This document shows, in pieces, positions 43,471 to 54,662 of a stretch of DNA of 64,000 nucleotides. Source of the stretch: Blastobasis lacticolella (lineage: Eukaryota > Arthropoda > Insecta > Lepidoptera > Blastobasidae). The stretch is from assembly GCA_905147135.1 (NCBI GenBank), contig LR990057.1:1426001-1490000 (forward strand), read 5' to 3'. The stretch's first letter is position 1. Each line of letters begins with the position of its first letter. A model generated the notes under the pieces. It worked only from the letters and a program-made list of their open reading frames with translations. It had not been told where the DNA came from and did no database searches. Both the position numbers and the translations under genes were made by a program.

Positions 43471-45410
43471 ACGCACAAGCTCTACATACCTAAAAGTTAC
43501 TTAATTATTTCCCAAACAAAGCTTAAAAAAGCATCTCAGTTTAACTTGTTTTCTATGATTATTTAGCCTAAGCATGGATAAGCAATGTAATCGGTACGAA
43601 TAGAGCCTGAGTATCGAACCCTTTTTTAAACTGCTCAGTGATGAACATGCAGATATCCCACTGATGGAAATTGAAAATAACTTTTTCTATATTATTCGTA
43701 GCTTATTTCGGCTTTGGCGACGTCGCTGGCAAAATCTGATTCCATTCAACCTCGAGTTAATGATAATACTCTCTTTATTTTTTTATTTATATAAAATACA
43801 GTAAGGTACATGTTAAAATGGCAGGTGTGATAAGTACATAACAATTTTTGTTGCCCTGCTTCCCAAACTAGGAATAACCAGTATCTTGGGAATCAGTGAA
43901 ATCACTCATGGCGCCACATCATATTTAAGCCACACATAGTTAAGTTCGTGAGAGACCTACACAACATAGTAAAATCTGGGCTTATACTATATTTAATAGC
44001 TTGGATTCGAACGTTTATTAAATATGATTTTCGCCATGCAAAAATTCTATATTTTTATTACGGTGTTGCCACTATGATTTTAAAAATGTTGAATTTTTCA
44101 TGCCGAAAATCTAAATAGAAAACCGTTCGAATCGAAGCTAGCGATTCAAAAATACCTCCTGACATCATTAGGCAAAATGTCAACAACCAAGGCATATTGG
44201 CGGAATAATTCTATACCGTACCCAAATCTCTTCAACCGACCTCTTGACCCGCGATCCAATACTGTTAATAGCTCTTATGTACCTGATTCAGTATTACATC
44301 AATCGCTCTTGAGCCTTGCCAGTAAAGTGATTAGTACCCGGTCGTTTTGTCCTAAGGAAAGCCACTTGAATTCATGCCAACCTGGTATCTAAACTAGAGA
44401 GTAATTGGGGAATAATACAGAGGTATTGGGTCAATCTTGTCTCAATTTTGATTACATACTTGTACCTAATGTAAACGTGTAGGACTAGCTGCCTCTATTG
44501 ATCTATATACCACGGCAGTGTTACAACATCTGAAAATTTGAATTACTGCTATTCAAAGGTAGTGGCTCATTAGCAATAATTTACCTACTTTAGTAATATT
44601 TTATGCCATAATTTCCACGTTTGTCATGCGGGTTGGATTATACAATTGTGAAAAACCGTTACTAAAAACTGTTGCCCATTTTCAGGTTCAGGTTCTAACA
44701 GCACCAACAAATCTTGGTTGGTGTACAAAGAGTTACGACAAGTTAGTAAGGCTCAAGATTTATCAGTTGACTGATGTGTAAATGGCAACACATTTTAAAG
44801 TTGAAGCATGAACCAAATTCTGCAAATATCGTGTGTGTACGTTGTGTCATAACAATCTTTGCTATGTATTTATATAAATTTTATGTACTATATAGGTATC
44901 ATCATCATATATTTAAGAGTTATAACTCTTGTATGTGGAGCAATCGCCACTCCTCTCTCCTGTCTGCCAACCTCTTTATCTCCTTATGATCCCCGGCTCT
45001 CACTTTTTCCTTCACGTCCTTCCAATATTGAAATCATGGCCTCATTTAAGAACTGATAAACCAAACCAGACGCAAATCGCCCGTATCTCCAGATAAGTGT
45101 CCGTAAAGGAGTTTCTTTCGTCATTATTCCGTACGGCTGCAAACCTCCAATCATAGCCTCCAATATCCGAACGTTCGACATCCACCCCCTCCTTCAACGA
45201 TCCTTCCTCACGCCTCACGCCATCTATCTATCGATCCACGTAATTAGCGTAATTGTATCAACAGGGTGGTCACGTATCGCGTTCGTTAGGGCTGTTTGTT
45301 TAATTAGTGGTGTGGCGGACGTTGGAACACGCTGTGCGTGCTACTATGTAACTTTGGGACTTTCTTTTTGGTATTGAAACGGCTTCGTTTCGGCAATGTC
45401 TCGTTTTTGT
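43471..45410. other. Intergenic gap, little recognised
   Basis: A fragment at about 43760-43890 (AAATACAGTAAGGTACATGT, TTTTTGTTGCCCTGCTTCCC) looks like an inverted LINE tail of unknown family. 43990-44110 contains an inverted pair around TTCGAACG and CGTTCGAA. No gene is supported. Confidence 0.4.
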
Positions 45411-45414
45411 GTAA

Positions 45415-45652
45415 CTGTGCGGTTCCAAAGGAACTTTCTTCCACGCACACTAAGGTTGTGGAATGAACGACCTAGAGAGGTTTTTCCTGGAGAGTACAAC
45501 ATGCAGTCCTTTAAGAAAGGGGTGAAAAGGTTTTTACGAGGTCGGCAACGCGTGGGTGATGCCCCTGGTATTACAAACGTCCATAGGCTGCGGTGACTGC
45601 TTGCCATCAAGCAGGCCGTAAGCTTGTTTACCATCTTAGTGGTATAAAAAAA
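45415..45652 (+). pseudogene. LINE L2 ORF2 C-terminus and tail
   Basis: Encodes [37 protein letters not shown] and LRGRQRVGDAPG, followed by the tail CATAGGCTGCGGTGACTGCT, TAGTGGTATAAAAAA. It is 5' truncated. Confidence 0.87.
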
Positions 45653-45794
45653 CGGTTGTCGTCACGTTCTGTTTTCGTAACTTATGTCGTGGTAATATCG
45701 ATAACGTAGCATAAAACGGAAGTAAGATCTCTCTTTGTAGGTCTACTGGAAGAGATTTGTCTTTGAAAACCAAAAAATAAATGATATACATTGA

Positions 45795-45915
45795 GAGCGT
45801 CGGTAAACGATCGGATGAGTATCTAACTCGTAACCGAGGGGTACCGGGTTCGAATCTAGCTGCAGCCAATGACTCTTTTCTGAGTTTTTTACATTACTTT
45901 ATTACTAACCGATGC
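45795..45915 (+). mobile_element. SINE-T head and partial body
   Basis: GAGCGTCGGTAAACGATCGG, GGTTCGAATCTAGCTGCAGC and CCAATGACTCTTTTCTGAGT. It is truncated after ACTAACCGATG. Confidence 0.78.
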
Positions 45916-45944
45916 CGTACGCCACTGACGCGCTCCCCTTTTTT

Positions 45945-46240
45945 TTTATGTCTCTATATGTTGTTTTTTTTTGTCATACGATAGGCAAACAGGCAAGCGG
46001 GCCATCTGATGGAAAGTGGTCACCACTGCCTATAGACATTAGCAACACCGAGACTAACGCCAATGCGTTGCCCACCTCTATAACACGTTACTCTTGCAGC
46101 AAAAAGGCAAATATCCCTCCACTGCCAAAGCCAAGGTTCCCCAAATTCCCACCCCATGGAGCTCTGGAAACCTTACTCTCCGGCAGAAACACAATACTAT
46201 TTAAAAGAGTATTGTTTAGCTGCGGTATTCTGTAAGCCAT
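45945..46240 (-). mobile_element. LINE L3 3' end
   Basis: Inverted L3: GTCATACGATAGGCAAACAG, CTGATGGAAAGTGGTCACCA, CCACCCCATGGAGCTCTGGA, TTTAAAAGAGTATTGTTTAG. The T tract at its left is the inverted poly(A). Confidence 0.87.
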
Positions 46241-46608
46241 AGTAACACGTCATGTTCTGTGATAATTTCAAGCATCAACAGAAACAGAAAATATAAATCC
46301 TTGTAACAGACAGACGGGCGGACAAACAGACTGCGTAGAAGTAATTCACCCTTTTTCACCCTGCTGCGGGGACGGGACCTTATAAAAATTAATATCTTTG
46401 GAACTAATAAGTATAGGTATAAATGTGAATTGAAGGCATAAGTATAGCCCTAGTTTTATTGATTTCTGTGGGTATAGCATAGGGATGCAAAGCATCTCAA
46501 CGTGGACGAGAGATGGCGCTGCTAAGATTATTTTAACGCGCTATAGACATTTCAAAGTTAGAGCCCAGTTCAATTTCGGTTTTAAGACTTTCGTGGTTAT
46601 TCACTACA
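46241..46608. other. Intergenic gap, nothing recognised
   Basis: No supported feature. Confidence 0.4.
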
Positions 46609-46782
46609 CTTTCACTACACATGTTATCGGGTTTGTTACCACGGTTAGTCTTGTTTTTACCTGATAATTCGACGCAATTGCATGCGTCATGGTCACGAGT
46701 TGACTGGTGCCGCAGTGTAACTACGCGGTGTAGTGTAGTGTACTAACCGCGGTAACAAACCCGATAACATGTGTAGTGAAAG
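46609..46782. mobile_element. Small MITE with 40-bp inverted repeats
   Basis: 46609-46648 (CTTTCACTACACATGTTATC and onward) pairs with 46743-46782 with one mismatch in 40. The interior is 94 bp. It is a single copy in this window. Confidence 0.75.
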
Positions 46783-47288
46783 TGCAATTCAATTTCTCAT
46801 AAGTGAAGAATTAAAAAAAGAAGATGCAGGCGTTGCAAAACTTGAGCCAATTTTTGTAGGGCTCGTATTGCTGTGGCTGGCCGTGGCTCGGCTGGTAGCG
46901 GTAAAGCGAGACCAAAATCCAAATTGGTTTATTTAATTTAATAGCTTAACTTATGGCTGTCGTTTTAATTTTTTTTTTTTTGTAAATGCCGAACCCATGG
47001 CATTTACAAAGAAAAAAAGTTATGCTTCCCATTGTGGAAACGTCCATTTTGAAACCATAAAGATACTGACTTCCGTAAAGACCCTCCTTCACGACTTTAT
47101 CACACTGTTCGCAAGATAACAAAAACTGCAGAACTACATAATTGCGCCCCTATGGGAGACAGCAAAGGCCGTCATCGGGTGGGTGGAAGAAATTGCCTAA
47201 CGAAGTTACGGTAACGTTTCTCTTATGGTATTTGCCACGCTTTTGGATGCAGGGTGGGCTTTGACAGTAGCTAGGCATTCTAACTAGG
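46783..47288. other. Intergenic gap with a short inverted pair
   Basis: TTTTTTTTTTTTGTAAATGCC at about 46969 is followed closely by GGCATTTACAAAGAAAAAAA, a hairpin of roughly 20 bp. Nothing else is recognised. Confidence 0.45.
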
Positions 47289-47543
47289 TAGAGCTCGTCT
47301 AATCTAAAATGACGCGCCCCACTATCGCATTAACGCACACAAGCAAGTTTAAAATATGGACGCAATACATATACAAATGCCGTTGTAATTGGTCATTCAG
47401 TTGCCGGTGATATTCAAACGTAGGAGCACTCGTCGTTCATTGGCTCCCACACAGATGAAGTGTCGTTATCAATATTTGCACTCACACATCGAAATCAACT
47501 AACTAAGTAGTGGGGCGCGTCATTTTAGACTAGACGAGCTCTA
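47289..47543. mobile_element. MITE family D, 255 bp, TA-flanked
   Basis: 36-bp ends: TAGAGCTCGTCTAATCTAAA at 47289-47324, mirrored at 47508-47543 with one mismatch. If the outer TA is the target duplication, the element is 251 bp, as in Tc1/mariner-type MITEs. Confidence 0.82.
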
Positions 47544-47562
47544 ACGCGATATGTTGTAAAGA

Positions 47563-48073
47563 GAGTCGATGGCGAAATGGCTAGCAGGTCCGACTTGTAA
47601 GCGAGAGGTACGAGATCGATCCCAGGGCCACCATGTACCATTTACTTTTTCTGAGTTAGGTATTGCACATAAGTGGAATGCTAACCGATGCTCTTACGGC
47701 GAGGGAAACATCGTGATGAAACCTGCACATTCAGGCCGAGTGATTAAGGTATCCGACTCATAAGCGAGAGGTAATGGGTTCGAATTCCACTGCGGCTATG
47801 TACGAACGACTCTGTTCTGAGTTATGTACATTAGTTGAATACTAACCGATGCTCTTACGGTCAGGGAAAATATAGTGATGAAACCTGCACATTCAGTTGA
47901 CTGAATGTTTAACCATGATCCAATGTGGTCTGGCTCCCCTGGTAGCAGGGTCACAGAGGTCAGATGGCAGTCGCTCCACTATTATTACCTAATCTGCCAA
48001 ATCATGGATCTGGTCAAGGCGGAACCGGGCCCTCGTGCGCGAGAGCACAACCGGGACATTAACGCCAAGATGA
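47563..48073 (+). mobile_element. SINE-T tandem dimer
   Basis: Two heads follow each other in one orientation. The first (47563-47640, GCGAAATGGCTAGCAGGTCC) has its body to CCTGCACATTCAG at about 47733. A second head then starts inside its own A box (GCCGAGTGATTAAGGTATCC), with B box GGTTCGAATTCC, and continues to the complete tail (CGGGCCCTCGTGCGCGAGAG, AACGCCAAGATGA). Confidence 0.85.
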
Positions 48074-48582
48074 CTATTTTAAACCTACTCGTAGCGTTAT
48101 TAGTTCAGTTTCCAGGAAAAGAAAGTTCCAGAAAAGTTACCAGGAAATTTCCACGAAAACTGAGAACGAAAAGTGCTTTTAGTGCCTCGTCTACGCAGGC
48201 AGGTAACATCTTAACACTTGGAGCCCCGCGTCCATTACGCGCCGCGCTGACCCGGAAGCGCACGCCGGCCAATTGAATCTTCTGGGACATCCCCTGCCCT
48301 GCGATTTGCATAATCCAATTTAGACGACACGACACGACATCGCCTAAAGGGCAGCTATGTCAAATATAAATGTAGGGTCATACAAATACAGATTACTACA
48401 TAATAAAAATGTTATTTTTAGACAACCTCGCTAGCGTCGTACTTGGAGGCCTTTGTCATAACCTCCACACTTTGGCAGACAGGTATATTGCAGTGCTTAA
48501 AATACCTACTTATTAGAAAACGCTGCTACCGACTTTCTGTTAAAGTCGAAGGGTTGATGCAATTCTACTCTGCCGGATACCA
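48074..48582. other. Intergenic gap, nothing recognised
   Basis: Moderately GC-rich at 48215-48270 (TCCATTACGCGCCGCGCTGA). No domain or shared repeat is recognised. Confidence 0.4.
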
Positions 48583-48765
48583 CGTTGTCACTGTGAGGAC
48601 TAAGATGAAATGCCTCATATCCATAATTGCACTGTCTTCCTTATCCTTCGAAGCGGAACACAGCAGGAATGCAAGCATTGTTGCTTGGCGGCAGAAATAG
48701 ATAAGGCGGTGGTACTCACCCAGGCGGACTCCTCAGGCTTGACGGAGTCCTACCACCTGATATCG
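48583..48765. repeat. Interspersed repeat shared with 5965-6180
   Basis: GTTGTCACTGTGAGGACTAA, TACTCACCCAGGCGGACTCC, TCAGGCTTGACGGAGTCCTA. This copy has about 60 bp in the middle not present in the other. Confidence 0.7.
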
Positions 48766-49766
48766 AATCGTGAGCAGTAAACGACATCAATCCGATATTT
48801 TCCTGGCTCCCATAAAAGATAATAGGGACACCGGGTAATGGACAATTTGTCCTCTCTACAATCCTCTCCCCATTTTCACTCGTATGTGTTAAAGTGATAG
48901 AAAAAGGTTTTGCATCGTCTACTGCAAAATTGTCACCTCTGAGTATGAGGATTGTTTAGATATGGTAAGTGCAATACACACTTTGGAGCTGATACATGTC
49001 AAACGTCTATTTATTAAATAAATAAATGTCGGCGATACATTTTGAACATTAGGCACATACGAACCCGTATAATCTGTCCAAACTGACTTGTCTTATTTGG
49101 TTAAGGAAATTATGTATTTAAATGGATAATGTGCAGCAGTATTCGTTGAAATTCACATTCTATGTGTTTCTCATTTAATTCAAGACATTATACACAATAT
49201 ACGTAGCGTGATTGATACGGCAAGTCGTGGTTTTGGTTATTGTTTGTTCAGCAAATAACCCAAGTCCTTCAGAACAGATTATATACATGCTTTGGTAGAA
49301 CATGTCTACAGGTGTCATGTTGCGTTACCAGACCTTACGTATTTATTTTATCGTCGTTATCGTCTAAACTCCGCTAAATGTAAACGTTTGTACCTATATT
49401 TCACAACGCCAGGTGTTCCGGCAATAGTAAAACTGCATAAAACATTATAATTTATATCGATGGTGAGCGCAGAGTTGCATTCGGGTTCACAATCGAATTG
49501 TAATCACAAAAATTGCATGTAGGTACTGCATGTTCCCAACAAGTCAAAATTGTACCTCTGTAATCATTCTTATCATGAGACATCATCATTCTAGCAGTTC
49601 ATCCCGGCTTTTGCCGCTTTCCTTCGGCTTCTGTTCATACCTTTGTGTTTAGCCGATTCCTAGGTATCTTCAGGTACTTTCTAAATGGAAAACTGTTATT
49701 CTATCATTCATATACATACATATACAGCATTCACACTATAATATAAGGGTTTTAAGACATTTCAAA
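48766..49766. other. Intergenic gap, nothing recognised
   Basis: AT-rich DNA with no supported gene or shared repeat. Confidence 0.4.
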
Positions 49767-49767
49767 A

Positions 49768-50015
49768 ACAAGTCAACACGCGAAGGTTCGAAAGAACGTT
49801 TCTCGCTCGTACGATTCGGATGTGGAATGAGCTCCCAGCCACAGTGTTCCTTTGGACTATGACATGAGATCGTTCAAGAGGTATATTAGAGGTCTCTTTA
49901 GAGGCGGGCAACGCATTGATGACTCCAGTGGTGTTGCTGATGTCCATAGGCGGTGGTGACCACATTCCATCAGGTGGCCCGCTTTCCTGTTTGTCTACCG
50001 TGTAACATAAAAAAA
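49768..50015 (+). pseudogene. LINE L4 ORF2 C-terminus and tail
   Basis: With one frameshift it encodes RRFERTFLARTIRMWNELPA and MRSFKRYIRGLFRGGQRI, then tail CATAGGCGGTGGTGACCACA, GCCCGCTTTCCTGTTTGTCT and a short A tract. It is 5' truncated. Confidence 0.82.
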
Positions 50016-50508
50016 AGTCATCGTTATTAACCACCTCCTTTTTTATTGTCTTAGGACTCTCAAGGCCTAGGAACTGTAGACAACACGAAGGTAGTACCCC
50101 TTTCAATACAACTCTCGATAGCATCAAAACTTCTTATTGGATTTGAACGAAAACAACTGAATTTAAGTAAAAAAATAATTATTGACTTATTAAAAACATA
50201 TTAGCAAACAGAAATGGCGAGACCAAAATATGAAAGAAAAAAATAGAAAAACTAAGTAAGTTATTCCCGCTTTGATCGAGCATAATCATTTTCAGATGTG
50301 GAGAGACAAAAAGAAAGAAAGAAACCCACAAGACGAACACCACTTCAAACCAGGTTGGCGAAAATGCCGAGCGGCGAATCAGAAAGTCGACTATTTCTAC
50401 ATCGCAGCCATCCCCATCATCCGGCCCGCTTGAAACATGTACGAATGTAATTCCAATGGACGAATCGAATAGCCACCACACATTTAATTTATACTGAATA
50501 AAATATAC
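50016..50508. other. Intergenic gap, nothing recognised
   Basis: Open frames here carry no known domain. Confidence 0.4.
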
Positions 50509-50509
50509 G

Positions 50510-50735
50510 GTGATAAACAAGCAGACAGCCCACCTGATGGAAAGTAAGCAACTAAAGCGCCACTAACTTATCTGAGCCGATAAAAGTGTCGCTGTTGTAG
50601 AATTGAAAATGTCATTTACAAATTGCGACATTTAATTACAGTTTTTGCCACTGGGTCAGATAAGTTTGTGGCGTTGTATATCGCCAATGATATCCACGAT
50701 GTCATGCACTCCGTGGAACAAAAATGCAGAACATC
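50510..50735. repeat. Repeat related to 5965-6075 holding a small inverted element
   Basis: AAACAAGCAGACAGCCCACC and AAAAATGCAGAACA match the start of the 5965 repeat. Between them, CGCCACTAACTTATCTGAGC (about 50559) pairs imperfectly with GTCAGATAAGTTTGTGGCG (about 50656), a probable inserted MITE of about 125 bp. Confidence 0.6.
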
Positions 50736-51194
50736 CACAGGTTGAGTATTCGACTGGTAAGCGAGAGGTACCGGGTTCGAATCCCGCTGCGGCCATGTAC
50801 CAATGACTTTTTTCTGAATTATGTACAGTCGAGTTCATTAATATGTGAGCATTACCAAGGCTTCAAATATAAATGTACATGGAAGGGTACTTATATATCT
50901 GAGCAGATTCATCAATCAAAAATATGTACACATGTCATCTGTCATATTAATCTGAGCAAGCCTTTCAATAATATCTAAACAACTGAAAACTAATAAATAT
51001 CTGTACTAACGTATTTTTAATTTTATGTGAACAAGTAGAAGTTCATAAATATCTGAACAAAACTGAAGAAATAAACATTCTGGTTCCCGAGCCTACTTAT
51101 CAAAATAAAACGGATGAAGTACAATAACACGATAGGCTCTGCATCCGAAAAAGTTAAGTGAATAAAACCAAAAATGTTTTTATAGATTTAAAAT

Positions 51195-53580
51195 AAATTT
51201 CCTCCCCTCGTCCGAGTGCTGTAATGTTGGTACTCTGTAAGTCTCAGTTTTGTTTCGGACATGTTAGGGGGGTGGGCGAAACAGGTTGGCGCGGGGGCCA
51301 GGGAGACCCGATGAAACGGCTCGTCGCTGGCCGCCCGCCAGTTAGTAGGGGACCCGAACCCGGGCATCACTTTCAACCTCCGGCCCGGGAGGCTGTTCCG
51401 CCAACTGCGCGAAAAATCCTGGAGGTGCCTGTCGTGCCAGGGTAGGAGACCGGAGTGGACCCGACAGGTATCTTCAGGGGGGATCGGGGGCCCTTCAGTC
51501 ACCCGTGCCAGTTTTTCACACAACCCATCCCTCTGCAGCGTCCTGTAGCAAAACATCTTTTCCCTGCTGGATACCAATGGTACAGCACTCCTTTTTTACC
51601 CCTCTAAAAATATCATTGCAAAACGTAAAACAAAGAGTAAGGTTTTTTCAGCGGCACCCCTTTCCACACTTCGAGTGGACTTTTGCAACATCAGGGGCCT
51701 CTACTCCAACCTGAACGCCGTACATCACCACCTTGAGACGGCAAAGCCTGCCTTACTCTTCCTGACTGAAACACAGATATCACCTCCGGCCGTACCTCCA
51801 CTATCTTGGGTACAAGTTAGAACACAGGTTTCTTCCTCGCGCTGGTGTGTGCTTGCTTATTCGTCAGAGGTGATATCTGCTGTCGACGTCTTGCCATTGA
51901 ACAGAGTGACGAATCTGTTTTGTGCGTGTGCGTGGAACAGGGAGGTTCATTCCGTGTCTACGCATGCCTATACAACAACCGTCACGGCGATGGTGAGACA
52001 AATCGGTTTTTCGAGCACATTCAATGCGCTACCGACAAGGTTCTTGAGCGGTGTCCTTTTGCTGAGTTGGTAGTCTTAGGAGACTAATGGTCACCATACT
52101 GAGTGGCTAGGGTCAAGCCGCCCTACCAACGCCGCCGGAAGATCCGCTCACGAATTCGCTTTGGCCAATGGTCTCCACCTACTTACCGGATGTTGTGGGC
52201 CGTAATCCTTCTTTGTTAGACCTTCTGTTGACCTCCCACCCAGACGGTTATCGGATGTCTGTCGGTGCTTCTCTTGGGACATCTGATCACTGCCTGGTCC
52301 ATTCCGAGGTGCCTCTTGCTATACCCGAACGTGCTCGCCCCAGTAGGTCACGCAAGGTATGGCACTATGGTTCAGCAAACTGGGATGGATTGCGAGAATT
52401 CTTCGCGTCGTACCCGTGGATGCAGCTTTGCTTTTCCTCAAATGACACCAACACCTGTGCTGCCGCTGTAGCTGATGTCATACTGCAGGGAATGTAGTGT
52501 TTTATCCCATTCTCTGTAGTCCGTCTCGGCGGCAAGAGTCAGCCCTGGTACGACAGGCCTAGTGCTGAGGCAACTCGCCTCAAGCAGGATGTTTTTCTTG
52601 CCTGGACAGTAGCTCGGGCCCAAAAGGACAATAACATTTTGAGGAAAAAGTACAATGCTGTATCGAGGTCTACAAAGAGGGTAATGGCCAAAGCAAAATT
52701 TAATTTAATCGGCAGAATTTGAGAGAAACTAATCAGCTACCCCTCTAGGAGCCGTGCTTTTTGGTCTCTCTCCAAAGCTGTCGAGGGGAACTTTTGTCGA
52801 ACCACCTTTCCACCTTTGCGCAAGCCGGATGACCAATTGGCCCACACAATAAAGGAGAAAGCCGATCTCTTGGGTAATCTCTTTGCTCATTACTCAACTC
52901 TGGATGATAGAGCAGCACCGCCTACCATCTTACGGTGTGAGGGCATCATGCCCGAGGTTCGTTTCACACAAAAAAGCATAAGACGTGTGCTTCTCTCCCT
53001 AGACATCCGGAAGTCCAGTGGACCTGATGGGGTTCAAATCTGGGCTTTTTCGGTGGCATTTTGATTAGTTTCAAGTCATCCTGGTCTTCTTTTTCTCTGA
53101 TCTACGCCTGAACAAACCTTGAATTGTGGATACTGGAATTATCTTGCATAAATTCGACCTTGTGGTTAACAGGATATACAATTTTTGACGTGACCCATTC
53201 CTGCCACCCATCATCATCTGGTGTTGGAGGTTATGCCGTTAGCCTGGCATGCCCGCACGCTCTTGCTTATTGTCACCTGCTGGTGACTGTCTATTGTCAC
53301 ACCCAATTCTCCAAAGCCAGCGGATAACGAAGGGATTGCTCGCCTCCTATCTGTTGTTTTCCCCCTAAATGATTGCAACGGTGTAATCATTACAGGAGGT
53401 GTTTGGTACCAGCCATCTGTTTGGTTCTGCTGCTGCTTAGTTATGGTTGCTATTTGGCTGTAGCTCACTTGCCGTCCGTTTGGAACAGTTTTGGCCAGTT
53501 GCTTCTGGGGACGCCCATTCTTGATTTTGGTCGAGGCTTCGCAGGATCTACAGCTGAGTTTATTATTCTTACCTTAACTT
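51195..53580 (+). pseudogene. Broken LINE with endonuclease domain, inside the TA-flanked element
   Basis: GC-rich 5' part, then an AP-like endonuclease in several frames: LRVDFCNIRGLYSNLNAVHH and FLTETQIS (51660-51780), ELVVLGD (52066-52086) followed by HHTEW after a 3-base loss, LLDLLLTSHPDGYRMSVGAS and SDHCLVHSEVPLA (52216-52330). A linker follows, then FTQKSIRRVLLSLDIRKSSG (about 52965-53025), the start of the reverse transcriptase. After GPDG the catalytic palm is missing. Frameshifts and stops are many. It resembles jockey-type LINEs of Lepidoptera. Confidence 0.82.
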
Positions 53581-53997
53581 AACCTTTTTATAAAACATTA
53601 TTGACAATATGCATTATCGATCAAAGCACTCTAAAGAACCCTTATTTTAATTAACCGTTGTTTAACCGTTATAAGTTTAAATATAGTAATCCATTGAATA
53701 ATATCTGTATAACAGGTACAAGTTGAAAATAAATATTGTTGCTTTGAAATTTAACTAAAATTTTTATTCCAATCCTCTAGATTAAGCGCCCTACTTCACC
53801 TACTTCATACCATAAAATTTTAAATATTACACTCTTTAAATCGATTGTAAACAGAAAGCAAAAATGGGTAACAAGCCACAAGCAAACACTAATGACACTT
53901 CAATGACGTCACACTCAAAAGAGCCAATGTATCATTTGACAGTACGGTAGGTACTCTTTTCGGTGAAAGTCATTTTTCAAAATTCAAAGGTTTATAT
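53581..53997. other. Interior of TA-flanked element, right side
   Basis: AT-rich sequence between LINE debris and right inverted repeat. No ORF with a recognisable transposase. It may be original interior of the DNA element. Confidence 0.4.
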
Positions 53998-54484
53998 TTG
54001 TTCAGATATTTATGAACTTCTACTTGTTCACATAAAATTAAAAATACGTTAGTACAGATATTTATTAAATTTCAGTTGTTTAGATATTACTGAAAGGCTT
54101 GCTCAGATTAATATGACAGGTGACATGTGTACATATGTTTGATAGATAAATCTGCTCAGATATATAAGTACCCTTCCATGTACATTTATATTTGAAGCCT
54201 TGGCAATGCTCACATATTAATGAACTCGACTGTACATTAGTTGAATTTTATAACCGATGCTCTTACGGTGAGGGAAAACATCGTGATGAAACCTGCAAAT
54301 CCAGGCAACTGAATTTGTAACCATGATCCAATCTGGTCTGGTTCCTCTGGTAGCAGAGTCACGGAGGTCAGATGGTAGTCGCTCCACTGTAATTACCTGA
54401 TCGCCAAATCCTGGATCATGGTCAAGGCGGACCTCGGGCCTTGTACTCAAGAGCACAACCGGGACATTAAGCCAAGACGATTTT

Positions 54485-54662
54485 TTTTTACTATTAGGCC
54501 AATAACTGAAATGGTCTGAGAGAACGAACAGCAGATGTAATAAGTAATATTCGTTCTCACAGTGCAGATCTGCTCAGTGAACACCCTATGTTAATTACGT
54601 CTCTGATTGGTCAATTTCGTTCATTTTGAGAGACGTAACACGTACGCTCGTCGTGCGACGTA
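54485..54662. other. Short intergenic gap
   Basis: The words GAGAACGAACAGCAGATGTA and ATTCGTTCTC suggest a small hairpin. Otherwise nothing. Confidence 0.35.

Larger units (their letters stand above)
50826..54232. mobile_element. TA-flanked transposon with 235-bp inverted repeats
   Basis: The left end CAGTCGAGTTCATTAATATG and the right end CATATTAATGAACTCGACTG are inverted copies extending about 235 bp (50826-51060 and 53998-54232) with roughly 94% identity. It is flanked by TA on both sides, and the target SINE has a single TA there. CAGT ends and TA duplication fit the Tc1/mariner (IS630) superfamily. No transposase is recognisable, and the interior holds LINE debris. Each inverted repeat carries seven variants of a motif near ATATCTGARCA. 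Confidence 0.9.
50739..54484 (+). mobile_element. SINE-T split by a 3.4-kb transposon
   Basis: The head part (50739-50825, GGTTCGAATCCCGCTGCGGC, ending in TTATGTA) and the remaining body and tail (54233-54484, TACATTAGTTGAATTTTATA onward) are one SINE-T copy. The uninterrupted sequence TTATGTACATTAGTTGAATA is seen at 47818 and serves as the empty site. Confidence 0.92.

Noticed and set aside
47905..48276. 123-codon + strand frame
   Set aside because: The first half is the SINE-T tail in translation. The rest has no recognisable motif.
48105..48335. A small gene in the GC-rich patch
   Set aside because: Frames exist on both strands but no motif, splice context or repeat homology supports either.
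51188..51577. Minus-strand 129-codon frame
   Set aside because: It lies antisense to GC-rich LINE 5' sequence and has no recognisable domain.
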